Positions 41,002-50,881 of a DNA stretch of 64,000 bases are shown in pieces. Origin of the DNA: Paenalcaligenes niemegkensis (GTDB taxonomy: Bacteria; Pseudomonadota; Gammaproteobacteria; Burkholderiales; Burkholderiaceae_B). Under the pieces are notes generated by a model. It was not told the origin of the DNA, ran no database searches, and saw only the letters and a program-made list of their open reading frames with translations. The position numbers and the translations under genes are program-made. The stretch lies in contig NZ_JAKGCT010000004.1 of assembly GCF_022230885.1 (NCBI RefSeq), positions 2,170,001-2,234,000 of the forward strand, written 5' to 3'. Positions within the stretch are counted from its first letter, which is position 1; each line of letters begins with the position of its first letter.

Positions 41002-41298
41002 TTAGTTCACCTCACTAAAGTCGAGTTCCTGACCCGCTTTGAGCGAAACGTATGCTTTACGCTCGTTGCGGCGGCGACCTTGGAAACGACCAAACCGCTT
41101 CTGTTTGCCGTTCTGGTTAAGAACTTGTACGGACTCGACTTCAACCTTGAACAACTGCTCTACAGCAGCCTTGATTTCAGGTTTAGTAGCGTCAGCCGCA
41201 ACACGAAATGCGATTTGCTGATTTTGTTCAGCTACCATCGTAGCTTTTTCAGTCACGACTGGAGCCAGGATGATTTGGAGTAAGCGTTCTGCGTTCAT
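41002..41298 (-). CDS. rplW: 50S ribosomal protein L23
   Basis: L23 is the docking site for trigger factor and SRP at the tunnel exit. The 98-residue frame starts [20 protein letters not shown] and shows [20 protein letters not shown], with a glutamate in the chaperone-binding loop region. Its start overlaps the rplD stop by 4 bp, so the two are translationally coupled. Confidence 0.98.
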   Translation of the reverse strand: MNAERLLQIILAPVVTEKATMVAEQNQQIAFRVAADATKPEIKAAVEQLFKVEVESVQVLNQNGKQKRFGRFQGRRRNERKAYVSLKAGQELDFSEVN

Positions 41299-41915
41299 CC
41301 CAAGATCTCCTCGAGTTGAGCGATAGCTGCCTTTGTGATCAACACTTTTTTGAAGTGGATCAACGAAACAGGATCAGCATAACGCGGTTCGACCACAGCA
41401 ACGTGCGGGAGGTTACGTGTAGCAAGGTAGAGGTTCTCGTCGAATGCATCAGTAACGATAAGCACGGACTCTAAACCCATGTCTTTCAGTTTCGATGCAG
41501 CCAATTTTGTTTTAGGCGCTTCGAGTGTGAAAGAATCAACTACAGCGATACGGTCTTCACGAGCTAACTGAGACAAAATGGCACGCAAACCAGCGCGGTA
41601 CATTTTCTTGTTAACTTTGTGGCTGTAGTTTTCTTCGCCTGTGTTCGGGAAAGCGCGACCGCCCCCACGCCACAATGGTGAAGAAGTCATACCTGCACGT
41701 GCACGACCTGTACCTTTTTGCTTCCAAGGCTTACGTGTGCTGTGAGAGACTGTGCCACGACTTTTCTGCTGGCTGTTTGCACTACGTGCATTGGCCTGAA
41801 AAGCAACGACGATTTGGTGTACAAGGGCTTCGTTGAACTCGCGACCGAAAACTAAATCGGAAGCAGCAACCGTGGAAGCAGCCTGACCCTGATCATTCAG
41901 GAGCTTGAGTTCCAT
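41295..41915 (-). CDS. rplD: 50S ribosomal protein L4
   Basis: L4 reaches into the exit tunnel; in E. coli it also represses the S10 operon by attenuation. The 206-residue frame has the extended-loop sequence [20 protein letters not shown] and [20 protein letters not shown], and the C-terminal domain ending [16 protein letters not shown]. rplC lies 2 bp upstream. Confidence 0.98.
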   Translation of the reverse strand: MELKLLNDQGQAASTVAASDLVFGREFNEALVHQIVVAFQANARSANSQQKSRGTVSHSTRKPWKQKGTGRARAGMTSSPLWRGGGRAFPNTGEENYSHKVNKKMYRAGLRAILSQLAREDRIAVVDSFTLEAPKTKLAASKLKDMGLESVLIVTDAFDENLYLATRNLPHVAVVEPRYADPVSLIHFKKVLITKAAIAQLEEILG

Positions 41916-41917
41916 AA

Positions 41918-42595
41918 TTAGGCTCCTTTCTTGATTGCGGGACGTACTACGACGTCGCCATTCTTGTGACCGGGAACAGCACCACGCACCAACAGCAAAC
42001 CACGCTCAGCGTCTACGCGAACGATATCAAGGTTTTGTACTGTGCGGGTAACGGAACCCAAATGACCTGCCATTTTCTTACCGGGGAATACACGACCGGG
42101 ATCTTGAGCCATACCGATAGAACCAGGGACTCGGTGCGAAATCGAGTTACCGTGGGAGCGGCGTTGACCTGCAAAGTGGTGGCGTTTGATCGTACCAGCG
42201 AAACCCTTACCGATGGTTGTACCAGTAACGTCAACTTTTTGACCGACTTCGAATACGCTTTCAACGGCCAATACACCACCAGCGGTGTGCTCAGCTGCCT
42301 TAGCAGGTTCTAGGCGGAATTCTTTCAAAACACTACCAGCCTCTACGCCAGCTTTGGCATAGTGTCCGGCAGCTGCTTTATTTACGCGTGTTGCGCGGCG
42401 TGTGCCATATGCCACTTGAATAGCAGCGTAGCCATCAGCTTCGGGCGACTTGACTTGGGTTACGCGATTGTTTGACACGTCCAGCACAGTTACCGGTACG
42501 GATTCACCGTCCTCGGTAAAGATGCGGGTCATGCCGACTTTGCGCCCAACAAGGCCCAGCCGCCATGCGGCAGGCACAGGTGTCGAATTCGACAT
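41918..42595 (-). CDS. rplC: 50S ribosomal protein L3
   Basis: L3 is among the first proteins in 50S assembly and lies next to the peptidyl-transferase centre. The start at 42595 ([20 protein letters not shown]) is preceded by GGAG at good spacing; an in-frame ATG six codons upstream falls on that ribosome site. Conserved are [20 protein letters not shown] and the glutamine-methylation region [20 protein letters not shown]. It begins the S10 transcript here because rpsJ is separated by 8.3 kb. Confidence 0.97.
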   Translation of the reverse strand: MSNSTPVPAAWRLGLVGRKVGMTRIFTEDGESVPVTVLDVSNNRVTQVKSPEADGYAAIQVAYGTRRATRVNKAAAGHYAKAGVEAGSVLKEFRLEPAKAAEHTAGGVLAVESVFEVGQKVDVTGTTIGKGFAGTIKRHHFAGQRRSHGNSISHRVPGSIGMAQDPGRVFPGKKMAGHLGSVTRTVQNLDIVRVDAERGLLLVRGAVPGHKNGDVVVRPAIKKGA

Positions 42596-42705
42596 CTTTT
42601 TCTCCATTCCCAACTACGATTGGTCGGGGCTATTTACTGATTACGTATACTTTTCGCATACAAAACTTCAGGTCTAGCCAACTTTACTAATGTAAAAATG
42701 GCTAA

Positions 42706-42755
42706 GCTAGCTAATATAACACGATAAATCAAAGACAAGCAATGAATTAGCTAGC
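42706..42755. repeat. Inverted repeat flanking the S10 promoter
   Basis: GCTAGCTAA (42706-42714) and TTAGCTAGC (42747-42755) are perfect reverse complements lying either side of the candidate promoter. They could be paired operator half-sites or form a cruciform. Confidence 0.45.
42713..42742 (-). promoter_or_regulatory. Candidate sigma70 promoter of the S10 operon
   Basis: On the minus strand TTGCTT (42737-42742) and TATATT (42713-42718) are 18 bp apart, giving a leader of about 110 nt before rplC. The separation from rpsJ makes a promoter here necessary. Confidence 0.5.
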
Positions 42756-42856
42756 TGTCAAGCATGAATACAACGACCATAAATTTCTGGCGGCGTTTTT
42801 TGCTTTTTTCGTGTTCCCCCCACAACCCAAAGACCCAGGAGGCAGCCCCAGGCCCC

Positions 42857-43672
42857 TCAGCGCTGACGTCTGGCTATAAAGTGCTCGACATACTCATTGT
42901 TGGGATTCTCGACAATTTGCGCCGGGCTTCCTGCTTGCTCAACCAAGCCGTCCCTGAGAATGACGATATGCTGGCCCAGCCGGAGCGCCTCATCAATATC
43001 GTGTGTCACGAAGATCACGGTTTTTTGCAGATTGCTTTGCAGGCTAAGTAGTTGATCTTGCATCTCGTAGCGTATCAATGGATCCAGCGCAGAAAAAGCC
43101 TCGTCCATTAATAGTATCTCGGCGTCCGTTGCCAGTGCCCGTGCCAAGCCGACACGCTGCCTCATTCCACCCGAGAGCTCGTCGGGGTATTGATGCTCAT
43201 AACCCACTAAACCTACGTTCTCAATCCACAGGCTCGCCTGGGCTGCTGCCTGTTTCGCGTCGTCATGACGCACCATCAATCCAAAGGCAACATTCTCATG
43301 CACGGTCAGGTGCGGAAGCAATGCAAAGCTCTGAAACACCATGCTCATTTTCCGCCGCCTGAACTCACGTAACTGATCCAGGCTTAAATCGAGAATATTC
43401 TCGCCATCAACCATGAGTTCTCCGGAAGTAGGATCAATTAGCCTATTGATATGCCGGATTAACGTTGATTTTCCTGAACCAGATAAGCCCATGATGCACG
43501 AAATCTCTCCAGCCTTAAACTCAGCGCTGACACCGGCAAGCCCGATATTACTACCGCTTGCCTTCTGAGCCTCTTGTTTAGGCATCCCTTGTTCCAGCAA
43601 CGCCACCGCTTTGTCCGGGTGAGCACCGAACACCTTGATGATATTTCGCAACTGCACTTTGGATTGAGTCAT
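42857..43672 (-). CDS. ABC transporter ATP-binding protein, glycine betaine/proline type (ProV/OpuAA-like)
   Basis: This 271-residue ATPase drives uptake of a quaternary ammonium compound such as glycine betaine or choline. It has Walker A (GLSGSGKSTLIRHINRL, near residue 58), the Q loop in SMVFQSFALLPH, the signature LSGGMRQRVGLARAL, Walker B ILLMDEAFSALDP and the switch histidine in VIFVTHDIDEALRLG. The N-terminal residues 1-45 resemble ProV, but the C-terminal CBS domains of full-length ProV are missing. Its ATG overlaps the stop of the permease gene (TAATG). Confidence 0.9.
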   Translation of the reverse strand: MTQSKVQLRNIIKVFGAHPDKAVALLEQGMPKQEAQKASGSNIGLAGVSAEFKAGEISCIMGLSGSGKSTLIRHINRLIDPTSGELMVDGENILDLSLDQLREFRRRKMSMVFQSFALLPHLTVHENVAFGLMVRHDDAKQAAAQASLWIENVGLVGYEHQYPDELSGGMRQRVGLARALATDAEILLMDEAFSALDPLIRYEMQDQLLSLQSNLQKTVIFVTHDIDEALRLGQHIVILRDGLVEQAGSPAQIVENPNNEYVEHFIARRQR

Positions 43673-45633
43673 TATTTGGGCTCCGATTTCAGCAAGCGAG
43701 CCCTGGACCGCTTGGATTTTCCATAAGCTTGCGTGGTGCGATCCATAACAATGGCCAATATCACGATTGCAAAACCTGCCTGCAGACCTCGGCCGATATC
43801 GTTGGTCTGAATACCTGCCAATACGTCTTCCCCGAGGCCCTGTGCGCCAATCATTGAAGCAACCACGACCATCGACAAAGCCATCATTGTGGTTTGGTTA
43901 ATTCCCGCCATGATGCTGGGTTTTGCCAAAGGCAAGGTGACTTTACGCAGCATCTGGCCTCTCGTCACTCCAAAAGATTGTGCCGCTTCGGTCAGCTCGT
44001 GATCCACCTGCCGTATTCCTAAGCTGGTCAACCTGATCAAAGGCGGTACGGCATAGATAACCGTGGCCAAAATCGCAGGCACCTTACCTAGGCCGAATAG
44101 CATCAGTACAGGAATCAAATAGACAAAACTGGGCATCGTCTGCATCACATCTAATATAGGAGCGAGTATTTTTCGTAGCCACCTGCTTCTGGCGGTGACA
44201 ATCCCGATTGGAATGCCTATCAATATAGACAGTGCGGTAGCCAACAGCACCAAAGCCAGCGTCTGCATGAGCTTATCCCAGAGGCCTAGGGCCCCAATCA
44301 GGTAAAAGCCCACGGTGTAAAGCACTGCCGAGCTTAGCTTGCGCGTTGCATGCCAGCTCAAGACAGCCACAAGAAACAGGAATACCGGCGCGGGAGTGGC
44401 TATCAAAAGTCGCTCGAAGGGCAGCAACAGATTAACCAGTACAAAATCACTTACCGCCCTGAAGGAATCACCGCTTTTTTGAACCACACTGCGCAGCTCT
44501 TCATTGATTCGCGTCCTTAACGACCAGCTCGGGAAAATGGGATGAAGCTGTGTAGCGCTTACTGCGCCGCCTAAAGAGGCGGTTCCTGACAATGTTTCTT
44601 CCAGGCGCAGCGCCACATCGGCCGGCAGCCATGCTTTCCAATATTCGGGATTCTTGGATAAAAAGCCCGCAGCTGCTTCCTCGCCCGAGATATGTTTTTC
44701 AGTCATCTCCAGAATGATCTGGTTCATCAAGCCGGGCCGAAGCGACAAACGCTCAAAAAAGTTGAGCAATGCCGGATGAGACTCTGCAAAGGGAGCCGAA
44801 AGGGCCAGACTAAGGTGGGACACAATAAAATCGGTGGGGCAAGCCTGTCCCACCTCGTTAACTGCCGCATCCCAGCAACTCTGATTGAAGGGTGGCTGCT
44901 CTATGCGTCTGAAGCTGTATTTAGCCATTAAGCCAGCAGGCTGCCAGTAATAAAACAAAATTGGCTTGCCGCGCTCGTAGGCGGCACTAATAGCAGAATC
45001 CAGCGCGGCGCCGGTGCCCGATCTGAAATTGGTGTAGTAATCGCTCAGTCCGTTAGCCTCCAAGAGTTCGGTGTTGAACTTTTCGCAGACCCAGCCTGTA
45101 GGACAATTAAAAAAACGTCCTTTTGCGGGATTCTCGGGATCCTTAAAAACCTCGGCGTACCGAGCCAAATCATCCACCGTCTTAAGTTCAGGAGTTACTG
45201 CCCGAATATTTCGATTGTCATCACCATCAACCATATAGTCAGGAACATACCACCCTTGCTCGGCCCCGCCCTCCAGGGTGTCGCCGACTACACGCACCGT
45301 ATTTTCGGCTACGGCTTTCTCGATAATTTCAGTACGCCCGGACCATAACTCGGCAATGATTTGTATGTCGTTCTGTGTAAGCGCGGTTTCCAGGGCAGCT
45401 GATGTCCCGGGAACGACCTCTACATCACATCCGTAGCCCTGTTCTAGAATCTGCTTGACCAGCTGGGTTGTAAAGGCGGCACTTTCCCAAGAGAGGTCAG
45501 CCATTTTGATGGTCGTCTCGCCACAGATGTCTGGATTAGACTCTGCCCCGTAAGCCGGGGCAATACTTATCCCCCACCAAAACAATATCGCTAAAAGCAG
45601 GGAGCGCAAAAGAGTGGCGGGCTGAGCATACAT
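43672..45633 (-). CDS. ABC transporter fused substrate-binding and permease protein, glycine betaine/choline type
   Basis: This is a 653-residue fusion. A signal segment (residues 1-30, ending PAYGAES) leads to an OpuAC-type binding domain (about 35-330) that starts CGETTIKMADLSWESAAFTT, with several tryptophans suited to binding a quaternary ammonium group. After a linker, a permease domain (about 395-630) has five or six helices and the EAA loop EAAQSFGVTRGQMLRKVTLP. The start at 45633 is set by a perfect AGGAGG; an upstream ATG at 45669 adds 12 residues but lacks this. The ATPase gene overlaps the stop. Substrate choice is inferred from family only. Confidence 0.88.
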   Translation of the reverse strand: MYAQPATLLRSLLLAILFWWGISIAPAYGAESNPDICGETTIKMADLSWESAAFTTQLVKQILEQGYGCDVEVVPGTSAALETALTQNDIQIIAELWSGRTEIIEKAVAENTVRVVGDTLEGGAEQGWYVPDYMVDGDDNRNIRAVTPELKTVDDLARYAEVFKDPENPAKGRFFNCPTGWVCEKFNTELLEANGLSDYYTNFRSGTGAALDSAISAAYERGKPILFYYWQPAGLMAKYSFRRIEQPPFNQSCWDAAVNEVGQACPTDFIVSHLSLALSAPFAESHPALLNFFERLSLRPGLMNQIILEMTEKHISGEEAAAGFLSKNPEYWKAWLPADVALRLEETLSGTASLGGAVSATQLHPIFPSWSLRTRINEELRSVVQKSGDSFRAVSDFVLVNLLLPFERLLIATPAPVFLFLVAVLSWHATRKLSSAVLYTVGFYLIGALGLWDKLMQTLALVLLATALSILIGIPIGIVTARSRWLRKILAPILDVMQTMPSFVYLIPVLMLFGLGKVPAILATVIYAVPPLIRLTSLGIRQVDHELTEAAQSFGVTRGQMLRKVTLPLAKPSIMAGINQTTMMALSMVVVASMIGAQGLGEDVLAGIQTNDIGRGLQAGFAIVILAIVMDRTTQAYGKSKRSRARLLKSEPK

Positions 45634-45847
45634 AAAGCCTCCTGGGATTCCGATCTGGGTAACCAGCATTCACACCTGACAGCAGACCACGTACGGCGTT
45701 GAATCAACCACTATAAATAGTCATTGAAGCAGCCTCACCCGCCGGGCAGCAGTCGCGACACGAGTTCAAGCATATACCAAGCAGGCCCTTGTCAACCGTA
45801 CAGCGCGGTACAACACTACCCTAAACGCAACATTTCATCACTCCTCC

Positions 45848-47355
45848 TTATTGTGTGAGTGCTGGCGTTACCCCATCATTTTTTCGTAATTTCTGACGAA
45901 TACTTTTATAAATCATTGCTCCTAAATAAACTAAGGTAAGTATCCAGAACACCTTAGAAATATGGCTAGCCACAAAAAACCCGAGTTCTCCTTGTGACAT
46001 TAGCAACGACTGCCTAAATGAGTTTTCTAATAACGGTCCTAACACAAACCCTATAAGCATCGGTGCACGAGAGAAATGGAGTGTCACCATAATGTGTCCC
46101 AACACACCCATGGTGAACATAATCATGATGTCAAACATGCTTTTGTTAACACCATAAGCCCCAAAGACGCACAATACCAACACTCCTGGCAATAACAGCG
46201 AGGGTCGGATATGAAGCAGACGTCCCAGCATAGGGATGCTAGCTTTACCAATCAAGAATAACAAAGCGGAGCCTGCCAGCATGCCCATAAATAGAGAATA
46301 AATAATGTCGATATTACTCTGAAACATTAAAGGCCCTGGTTGCAGACCATGAATCATGAATGCGCCCAAAATCACGGCCGTAATTACATCGGCAGGAATA
46401 CCCAACGCCAATAAAGGCACCATGGAGGCTCCGCCCACGGCACTATTCGCTGACTCAGCAGCAGCCACCCCTTCAATATTCCCCTTCCCGAAGCTATCTG
46501 GATCAGCAGCTTTACGCTTAGCTTCCCCATACGAGAAAAACGCAGCAGGTGTGGGCCCTAGCCCCGGAATCACGCCCAAAATCACACCAAAACAACTACT
46601 ACGTAGCAAAGTTCTCCAATATTTAAAAAATCCTTTAACGCCCAGACCTTTTTTTCCTAACACTGCTATTTCTTGATTTTCTTTGTTTCCGCTGTACATC
46701 TGGAAAACCTCGGGCAGAGCAAAAAGCCCGATCAGCACGGGCACCAGGCTTAGACCCGCGTTAAGCGAAGTAGCACCAAATACAAAACGTTCTTCACCCG
46801 TTATCATGTCCATACCGACGGTAGCCAACGCGAGGCCCAGCACCATAGACAAAAAGCCTTTAACCATCTGTTGAGCAGCAATGCCAGCAACAATAACCAA
46901 GGCAAAAACCACTAGCGCGAATAGCTCAGACGGACCAAAATCCAAAGCAAAACTGGCAAGCCACGAAGCACTAGCAATCAATACAAAGGTAGAAACCAGG
47001 TCACCAAAGCAAGAGGCATATAGGGACATTTCCAATGCTTCTCTAGCCTTGCCCTTTTTTGCTAAAGGATAGCCATCTAGCATGGTGCAGGAGGCAGCCG
47101 GCGTGCCTGGGGTATTGATTAAAATAGCGCTAATCGCTCCGCCGTACATCCCCCCTTATACACTCCAATCAATAACAGCAGTCCAGCTATAGGCTCCAAT
47201 GAAAAAGTAAAAGGCAAGGCTATAGAAATAGCCATCACCGTGCTTAACCCTGGAATCGCCCCTATCACCGTGCCAATAAAAACACCCACCACCAAAGAAA
47301 GTAGGCTGTACGGATCACCAAACATGAGCAAAGCACTTGTTAAATCTTGCATCAT
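45848..47355 (-). CDS. tctA: Tripartite tricarboxylate transporter large membrane subunit TctA, one frame break
   Basis: TctA is the large, roughly 12-helix channel of a TctABC secondary transporter. The frame breaks at the C run 47150-47155; one added base joins IGVYKGG to MYGGAISAILINTPGTPAAS, giving 502 residues, the normal length. The two family motifs are the N-terminal IGAIPGLSTVMAISIALPFT and the central GVIPGLGPTPAAFFSYGEAK. It ends the leftward ggt-tctC-tctB-tctA series, 10 bp after tctB. Confidence 0.93.
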
Positions 47356-47365
47356 GACAGGCCTC

Positions 47366-47842
47366 CTAAGAGAATAAATGGCCTACTGGGCCCAAAGGCA
47401 CGAGTACCTGTGCCACGTGAATAAAGAACACAGTAATGGCTGCCGGCACTACAACCGCCAACATGGTTAGCTTTTTATAGTTTTTCTCCCCTGCTAGCAA
47501 AGAGTAGGCAGCGAAAGCAAGAACGGATGCCAGCAGCAAACCAATTGATTCAGCTAAAAAATAATAGGGGATTAATAGCAGCACCGAATATAAAACCCTC
47601 AATGACTTCGAGCATATGGGTGTTTGCTGTGATCCTTTCCCCTGCAACACCGCTAAGCCCCCTTGTACTAAAAGTAGAAACCCCAACATGCCAAGTAAAC
47701 TGGCTATGACATAGGGCCAAAATGCCGCGGAAAGCGCTAAACTTTCTGGCTCTCCAAATTGGATGACTCCTGCCGGGATAGCCCAAACCAAACTTAAGCA
47801 GGCCAAGATAAACAAAACCATTCCAGTGACAAAGTCCCTCAT
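47366..47842 (-). CDS. tctB: Tripartite tricarboxylate transporter small membrane subunit TctB
   Basis: This 158-residue protein has four hydrophobic segments (about residues 5-25, 40-62, 85-110 and 125-150), the plan of TctB. Sequence conservation in the family is low, so the call rests on size, topology and position between tctC and tctA. Confidence 0.85.
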   Translation of the reverse strand: MRDFVTGMVLFILACLSLVWAIPAGVIQFGEPESLALSAAFWPYVIASLLGMLGFLLLVQGGLAVLQGKGSQQTPICSKSLRVLYSVLLLIPYYFLAESIGLLLASVLAFAAYSLLAGEKNYKKLTMLAVVVPAAITVFFIHVAQVLVPLGPVGHLFS

Positions 47843-47890
47843 GTTCTCTCCTTTTTTATATGCGGCATTCTATTTACTTAGGGTGCACTT

Positions 47891-48874
47891 TTAGTTTCTT
47901 TTTAAGCCCATGCGAATAGCCATTTCTCTATAGATATCTTGTTGCTGACTAATAAATTGTTGAGTTTCTTCTGGCGGTAGTATGTTTGGTTCCGAACCCA
48001 TCTTTTTAATGAACTGCTGCCATGCTTCATGATTTTTAACTTGCTCTAACGCGCTTAGATAAAGATCGACTTCCACTTTGGGCATATCAGGTGGTCCCAT
48101 AAGCGCGCTCCAGCCAACTACTTCTTCCATCTCTTCTAAACCTAGCTCTCGCGCGGTGGGCACTTTTTCCAAACCTAGAATGCGTTCACGGGAAGTCACT
48201 AACAAGCCTTTCACGGTCCCACTTTGTATCTGGGGCAAAATAGGACCAACATTCCCGCAGAACAAGTCAATGTGACCTCCAGCTACTGCGGTAAGGGCCG
48301 GCCCTTCCCCTTGCGAAGGAACATGGGCTGCAGCACGCTGTGGGTTTTCAACCCCTAGTACTTCAAGCAATCGCAATACCGCAAACTGATTTAACGAACC
48401 CACGCCAGACGAGCTGTACGTTAAAGTACCGGCTCGCGAGGTAAGTGCATCTTTCACTTCGCTTATAGAGTTATAGTTTTTACGCGAACTCGTTACGCAC
48501 ACAATAGGATCAGTAGCTATCATGCCTAACGGCGTGAATCCAGTTGGATCGTAAGGAACTCGCTGCAAATTAGGAGCAACAGCCAGTGTTGCAATACGAG
48601 CTAATAAGACAGTTTTCCCATCGGGCTTCGCTTTATATACAAAATTAGTTCCCACCATGCCTGCTGCACCAGGACGATTTTGTACAATCATTTTATTTTT
48701 TAAGCTCGGCTCTATATAGGTAGCAAGGTTACGTGCCATCAAGTCAGACACGCCGCCAGCTGCATAGGCGACCACGAGTTCTACCGGACCTGAGGCAAAC
48801 ACCGGCCCCGATAAGAAAAGCCCCAACGTTGCTATTAATTTTTTAAAGCAATGTTTTTTTTGTACCTTTTTCAT
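47891..48874 (-). CDS. tctC: Bug-family extracytoplasmic solute receptor (TctC-like)
   Basis: This 327-residue periplasmic binding protein captures the substrate for TctAB. A signal peptide ends near SGPVFASG. The Bug signature is clear: VELVVAYAAGGVSDLMARNL followed by VQNRPGAAGMVGTNFVYKAK, the loop that binds carboxylates through backbone contacts. Bug receptors are greatly expanded in Alcaligenaceae. The ligand is unknown; the neighbouring GGT-family enzyme suggests a small carboxylate or amide. The gene sits between ggt and tctB. Confidence 0.92.
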   Translation of the reverse strand: MKKVQKKHCFKKLIATLGLFLSGPVFASGPVELVVAYAAGGVSDLMARNLATYIEPSLKNKMIVQNRPGAAGMVGTNFVYKAKPDGKTVLLARIATLAVAPNLQRVPYDPTGFTPLGMIATDPIVCVTSSRKNYNSISEVKDALTSRAGTLTYSSSGVGSLNQFAVLRLLEVLGVENPQRAAAHVPSQGEGPALTAVAGGHIDLFCGNVGPILPQIQSGTVKGLLVTSRERILGLEKVPTARELGLEEMEEVVGWSALMGPPDMPKVEVDLYLSALEQVKNHEAWQQFIKKMGSEPNILPPEETQQFISQQQDIYREMAIRMGLKRN

Positions 48875-48912
48875 AACGTTGTCTCCACTTATAATTATCT
48901 TAGGTACTATAT

Positions 48913-50508
48913 TTAGTAAGCCGCTACTTGACCGTCAGCCCTACAATCAGAACCGCCAACAAAAACATCATTGTCTAAACGCCAAATAATTTGACCGCGT
49001 CCGAATCCGGTATCATCTGGCGAAACCACCACATCATGGCCCCGCGATAACAACGAACGCACCACATGCTTCGGCATGCTTTGTTCGACGCGTACAGTGT
49101 TAGCCGACACCCATTGCCAGCGTGGCGCATCTAAAGCCGCCTGCGGGTGCATATGGTGTTGAATCGTGTTCAGCACCATTTGCAAATGTCCCTGTGGTTG
49201 CATATAGGCTCCCATCACCCCGAAAGGGCCAACCGCTTTTCCGGCCTTCGTTAAAAAGCCAGGCATGATCGTGTGATAGGGGCGCTTATTTGGCCCTAGT
49301 TCATTGGCGTGGCCTTTAATTGTATTGAAGCTGTGGCCGCGATTGTGCAGCGCAATACCCGTTTCTGGAACCACAATTCCGCTACCAAAGCCCATATAGT
49401 TAGACTGGATGAAGCTAACCATCATGCCACTTTTATCCGCAACCGCCAGATACACCGTATTGCCCCGTTTAGGTATTCCTGCACGCGGTTCCAGCGCTTG
49501 ATCTCCAATCAGGTTCCGCCGCTCAGCGGCATATTCTTTATTCAGTAAGGCATTAATTATTGTTTTATCTAGGTTATCGCCAACATATTCCAAGGTATCT
49601 ATGAAGCCAAGCTTCATCGCTTCTATCTGCAAATGTATCGAATGCTCGTCTTCTCTATGCTTTGCAAGATTCAAACCATCCAAAATGTTAAGCGCTAGTA
49701 AGGTGGCCAATGCTTGATTATTCGGCGGTAGCTCCCAAACCGTATAGCCTTGGTAGTTTGCAGAAATAGGCTCCACCCACTCCGGCCGATACGCGGCTAA
49801 ATCATTTCGATCAATTAATCCACCTGTCTTTGCTGCAAACTCGCAAATCTTCTCGGCCAAATCACCTACATACATCGCTTCACTTCGACTATCTGCCAAC
49901 TGCTCCAAAGTTCTTGCTAAATCTTCTGAACGCCACACCTCGCCAGCTTTAGGTATAAAGCCTTCAGGCAGAAAAGTGTCATGCCATGCTTTAAACGGTT
50001 CCCCAGAATGACTTTTCATTGTTTTTTGCGCGCGGCGCCAGTATTCGGCAACGACGGGCGATAAGGGGTAACCCTCCCTGGCATATGAGATCGCAGATTT
50101 AAATAGGCTGGAAAACTCTGTCTTACCGAATTTCCTATGTAATTCGGCCCATGCTCTCGGAGCACCTGGTACAGTCACCCCTTGCCAGCCCAACGCTTCT
50201 ATTTTGTCCCCGTGCTTGAGGCCTAAAGACTCATAACTCGTATTTTTCGAGGATCTACCTGAACCGTTTAATGCATGTAGCTTTTGACCATCCCACACCA
50301 GTGCAAAGGCGTCCCCTCCGACACCATTCTGAGTTGGCTCCACGACGGTTAATGTCGTCGCTGCCGCTAATGCCGCATCGATCGCATTTCCACCAGCACG
50401 TAAGATGGCTAAGCCCGCCTCCGCAGCTAAGGGATGGGAAGTAGCAACCATTCCTCCCTGTGCATACACGGGCTCTCTAGGCACCGCATACGGGTTCTGT
50501 TGGTTCAT
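48913..50508 (-). CDS. Gamma-glutamyltransferase-family Ntn hydrolase (GGT or oxamate amidohydrolase type)
   Basis: This 531-residue member of the self-cleaving GGT family should split before Thr351 (KRGNTVYLAVADKSG), the N-terminal nucleophile of the small subunit. Conserved are GGMVATSHPLAAEAG near residue 18, GGNAIDAALAAA near 40, PPNNQALATLLALNIL and NYMGFGSGIVVPETGI. No signal peptide is visible, unlike periplasmic glutathione-cleaving GGTs, which argues for a cytoplasmic amidase such as oxamate amidohydrolase (HpxW-like). It is the first gene of the series with tctC-tctB-tctA, so its substrate may be what the transporter imports. The exact reaction is not fixed. Confidence 0.82.
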   Translation of the reverse strand: MNQQNPYAVPREPVYAQGGMVATSHPLAAEAGLAILRAGGNAIDAALAAATTLTVVEPTQNGVGGDAFALVWDGQKLHALNGSGRSSKNTSYESLGLKHGDKIEALGWQGVTVPGAPRAWAELHRKFGKTEFSSLFKSAISYAREGYPLSPVVAEYWRRAQKTMKSHSGEPFKAWHDTFLPEGFIPKAGEVWRSEDLARTLEQLADSRSEAMYVGDLAEKICEFAAKTGGLIDRNDLAAYRPEWVEPISANYQGYTVWELPPNNQALATLLALNILDGLNLAKHREDEHSIHLQIEAMKLGFIDTLEYVGDNLDKTIINALLNKEYAAERRNLIGDQALEPRAGIPKRGNTVYLAVADKSGMMVSFIQSNYMGFGSGIVVPETGIALHNRGHSFNTIKGHANELGPNKRPYHTIMPGFLTKAGKAVGPFGVMGAYMQPQGHLQMVLNTIQHHMHPQAALDAPRWQWVSANTVRVEQSMPKHVVRSLLSRGHDVVVSPDDTGFGRGQIIWRLDNDVFVGGSDCRADGQVAAY

Positions 50509-50670
50509 TATGCTGTCTCCGATTTATTATTGACGAGAAATTAGCACAATCGTACCATTGCGAACCAACAACACAACCGCTTTCAATGAAAAAGGCTAAA
50601 AATCAGTAAAAACACCTAAATACGATACTCAGAATAATAAAAAATAAGATAATAAACCATAAAACCAAGA

Positions 50671-50692
50671 AATTGGTCTCAAATTGGTCTCA
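50671..50692. repeat. Tandem 11-bp repeat, candidate operator for the ggt-tct genes
   Basis: AATTGGTCTCA occurs twice back to back (50671-50681 and 50682-50692). The 11-bp period places both copies on one face of the helix. An inverted ACCAA/TTGGT pair (50664-50668, 50673-50677) overlaps the first copy. It lies 163-184 bp upstream of the GGT-family start. Confidence 0.5.
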
Positions 50693-50843
50693 ATGAATGT
50701 AGATAAGAATTCGCCTTTATATAAACTCTTCTCATTCGTATAAAAGCGCGTCCTATGGACCAAAACGACGCACATCCTACTGCTGGGTTAACTCAGCTGC
50801 ACCAAAAATTTATCGCAACTCCTAGCTACAGGGGAGACGGTAT

Positions 50844-50881
50844 AAAAAAAGCGGGACACAATTATTGTGCCCCGCCTTTTT
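50844..50881 (-). terminator. Rho-independent terminator after rpsJ
   Basis: GCGGGaCACAA and TTGTGcCCCGC form the stem with one mismatch, flanked by seven As and five Ts. It ends the rpsL-rpsG-fusA-tuf-rpsJ transcript and can work in both directions. Confidence 0.85.

Noticed and set aside
42764-43051. Plus-strand frame of 95 codons near the S10 promoter
   Set aside because: Most of it is antisense to the ABC ATPase gene, and it has no ribosome site or recognisable motif.
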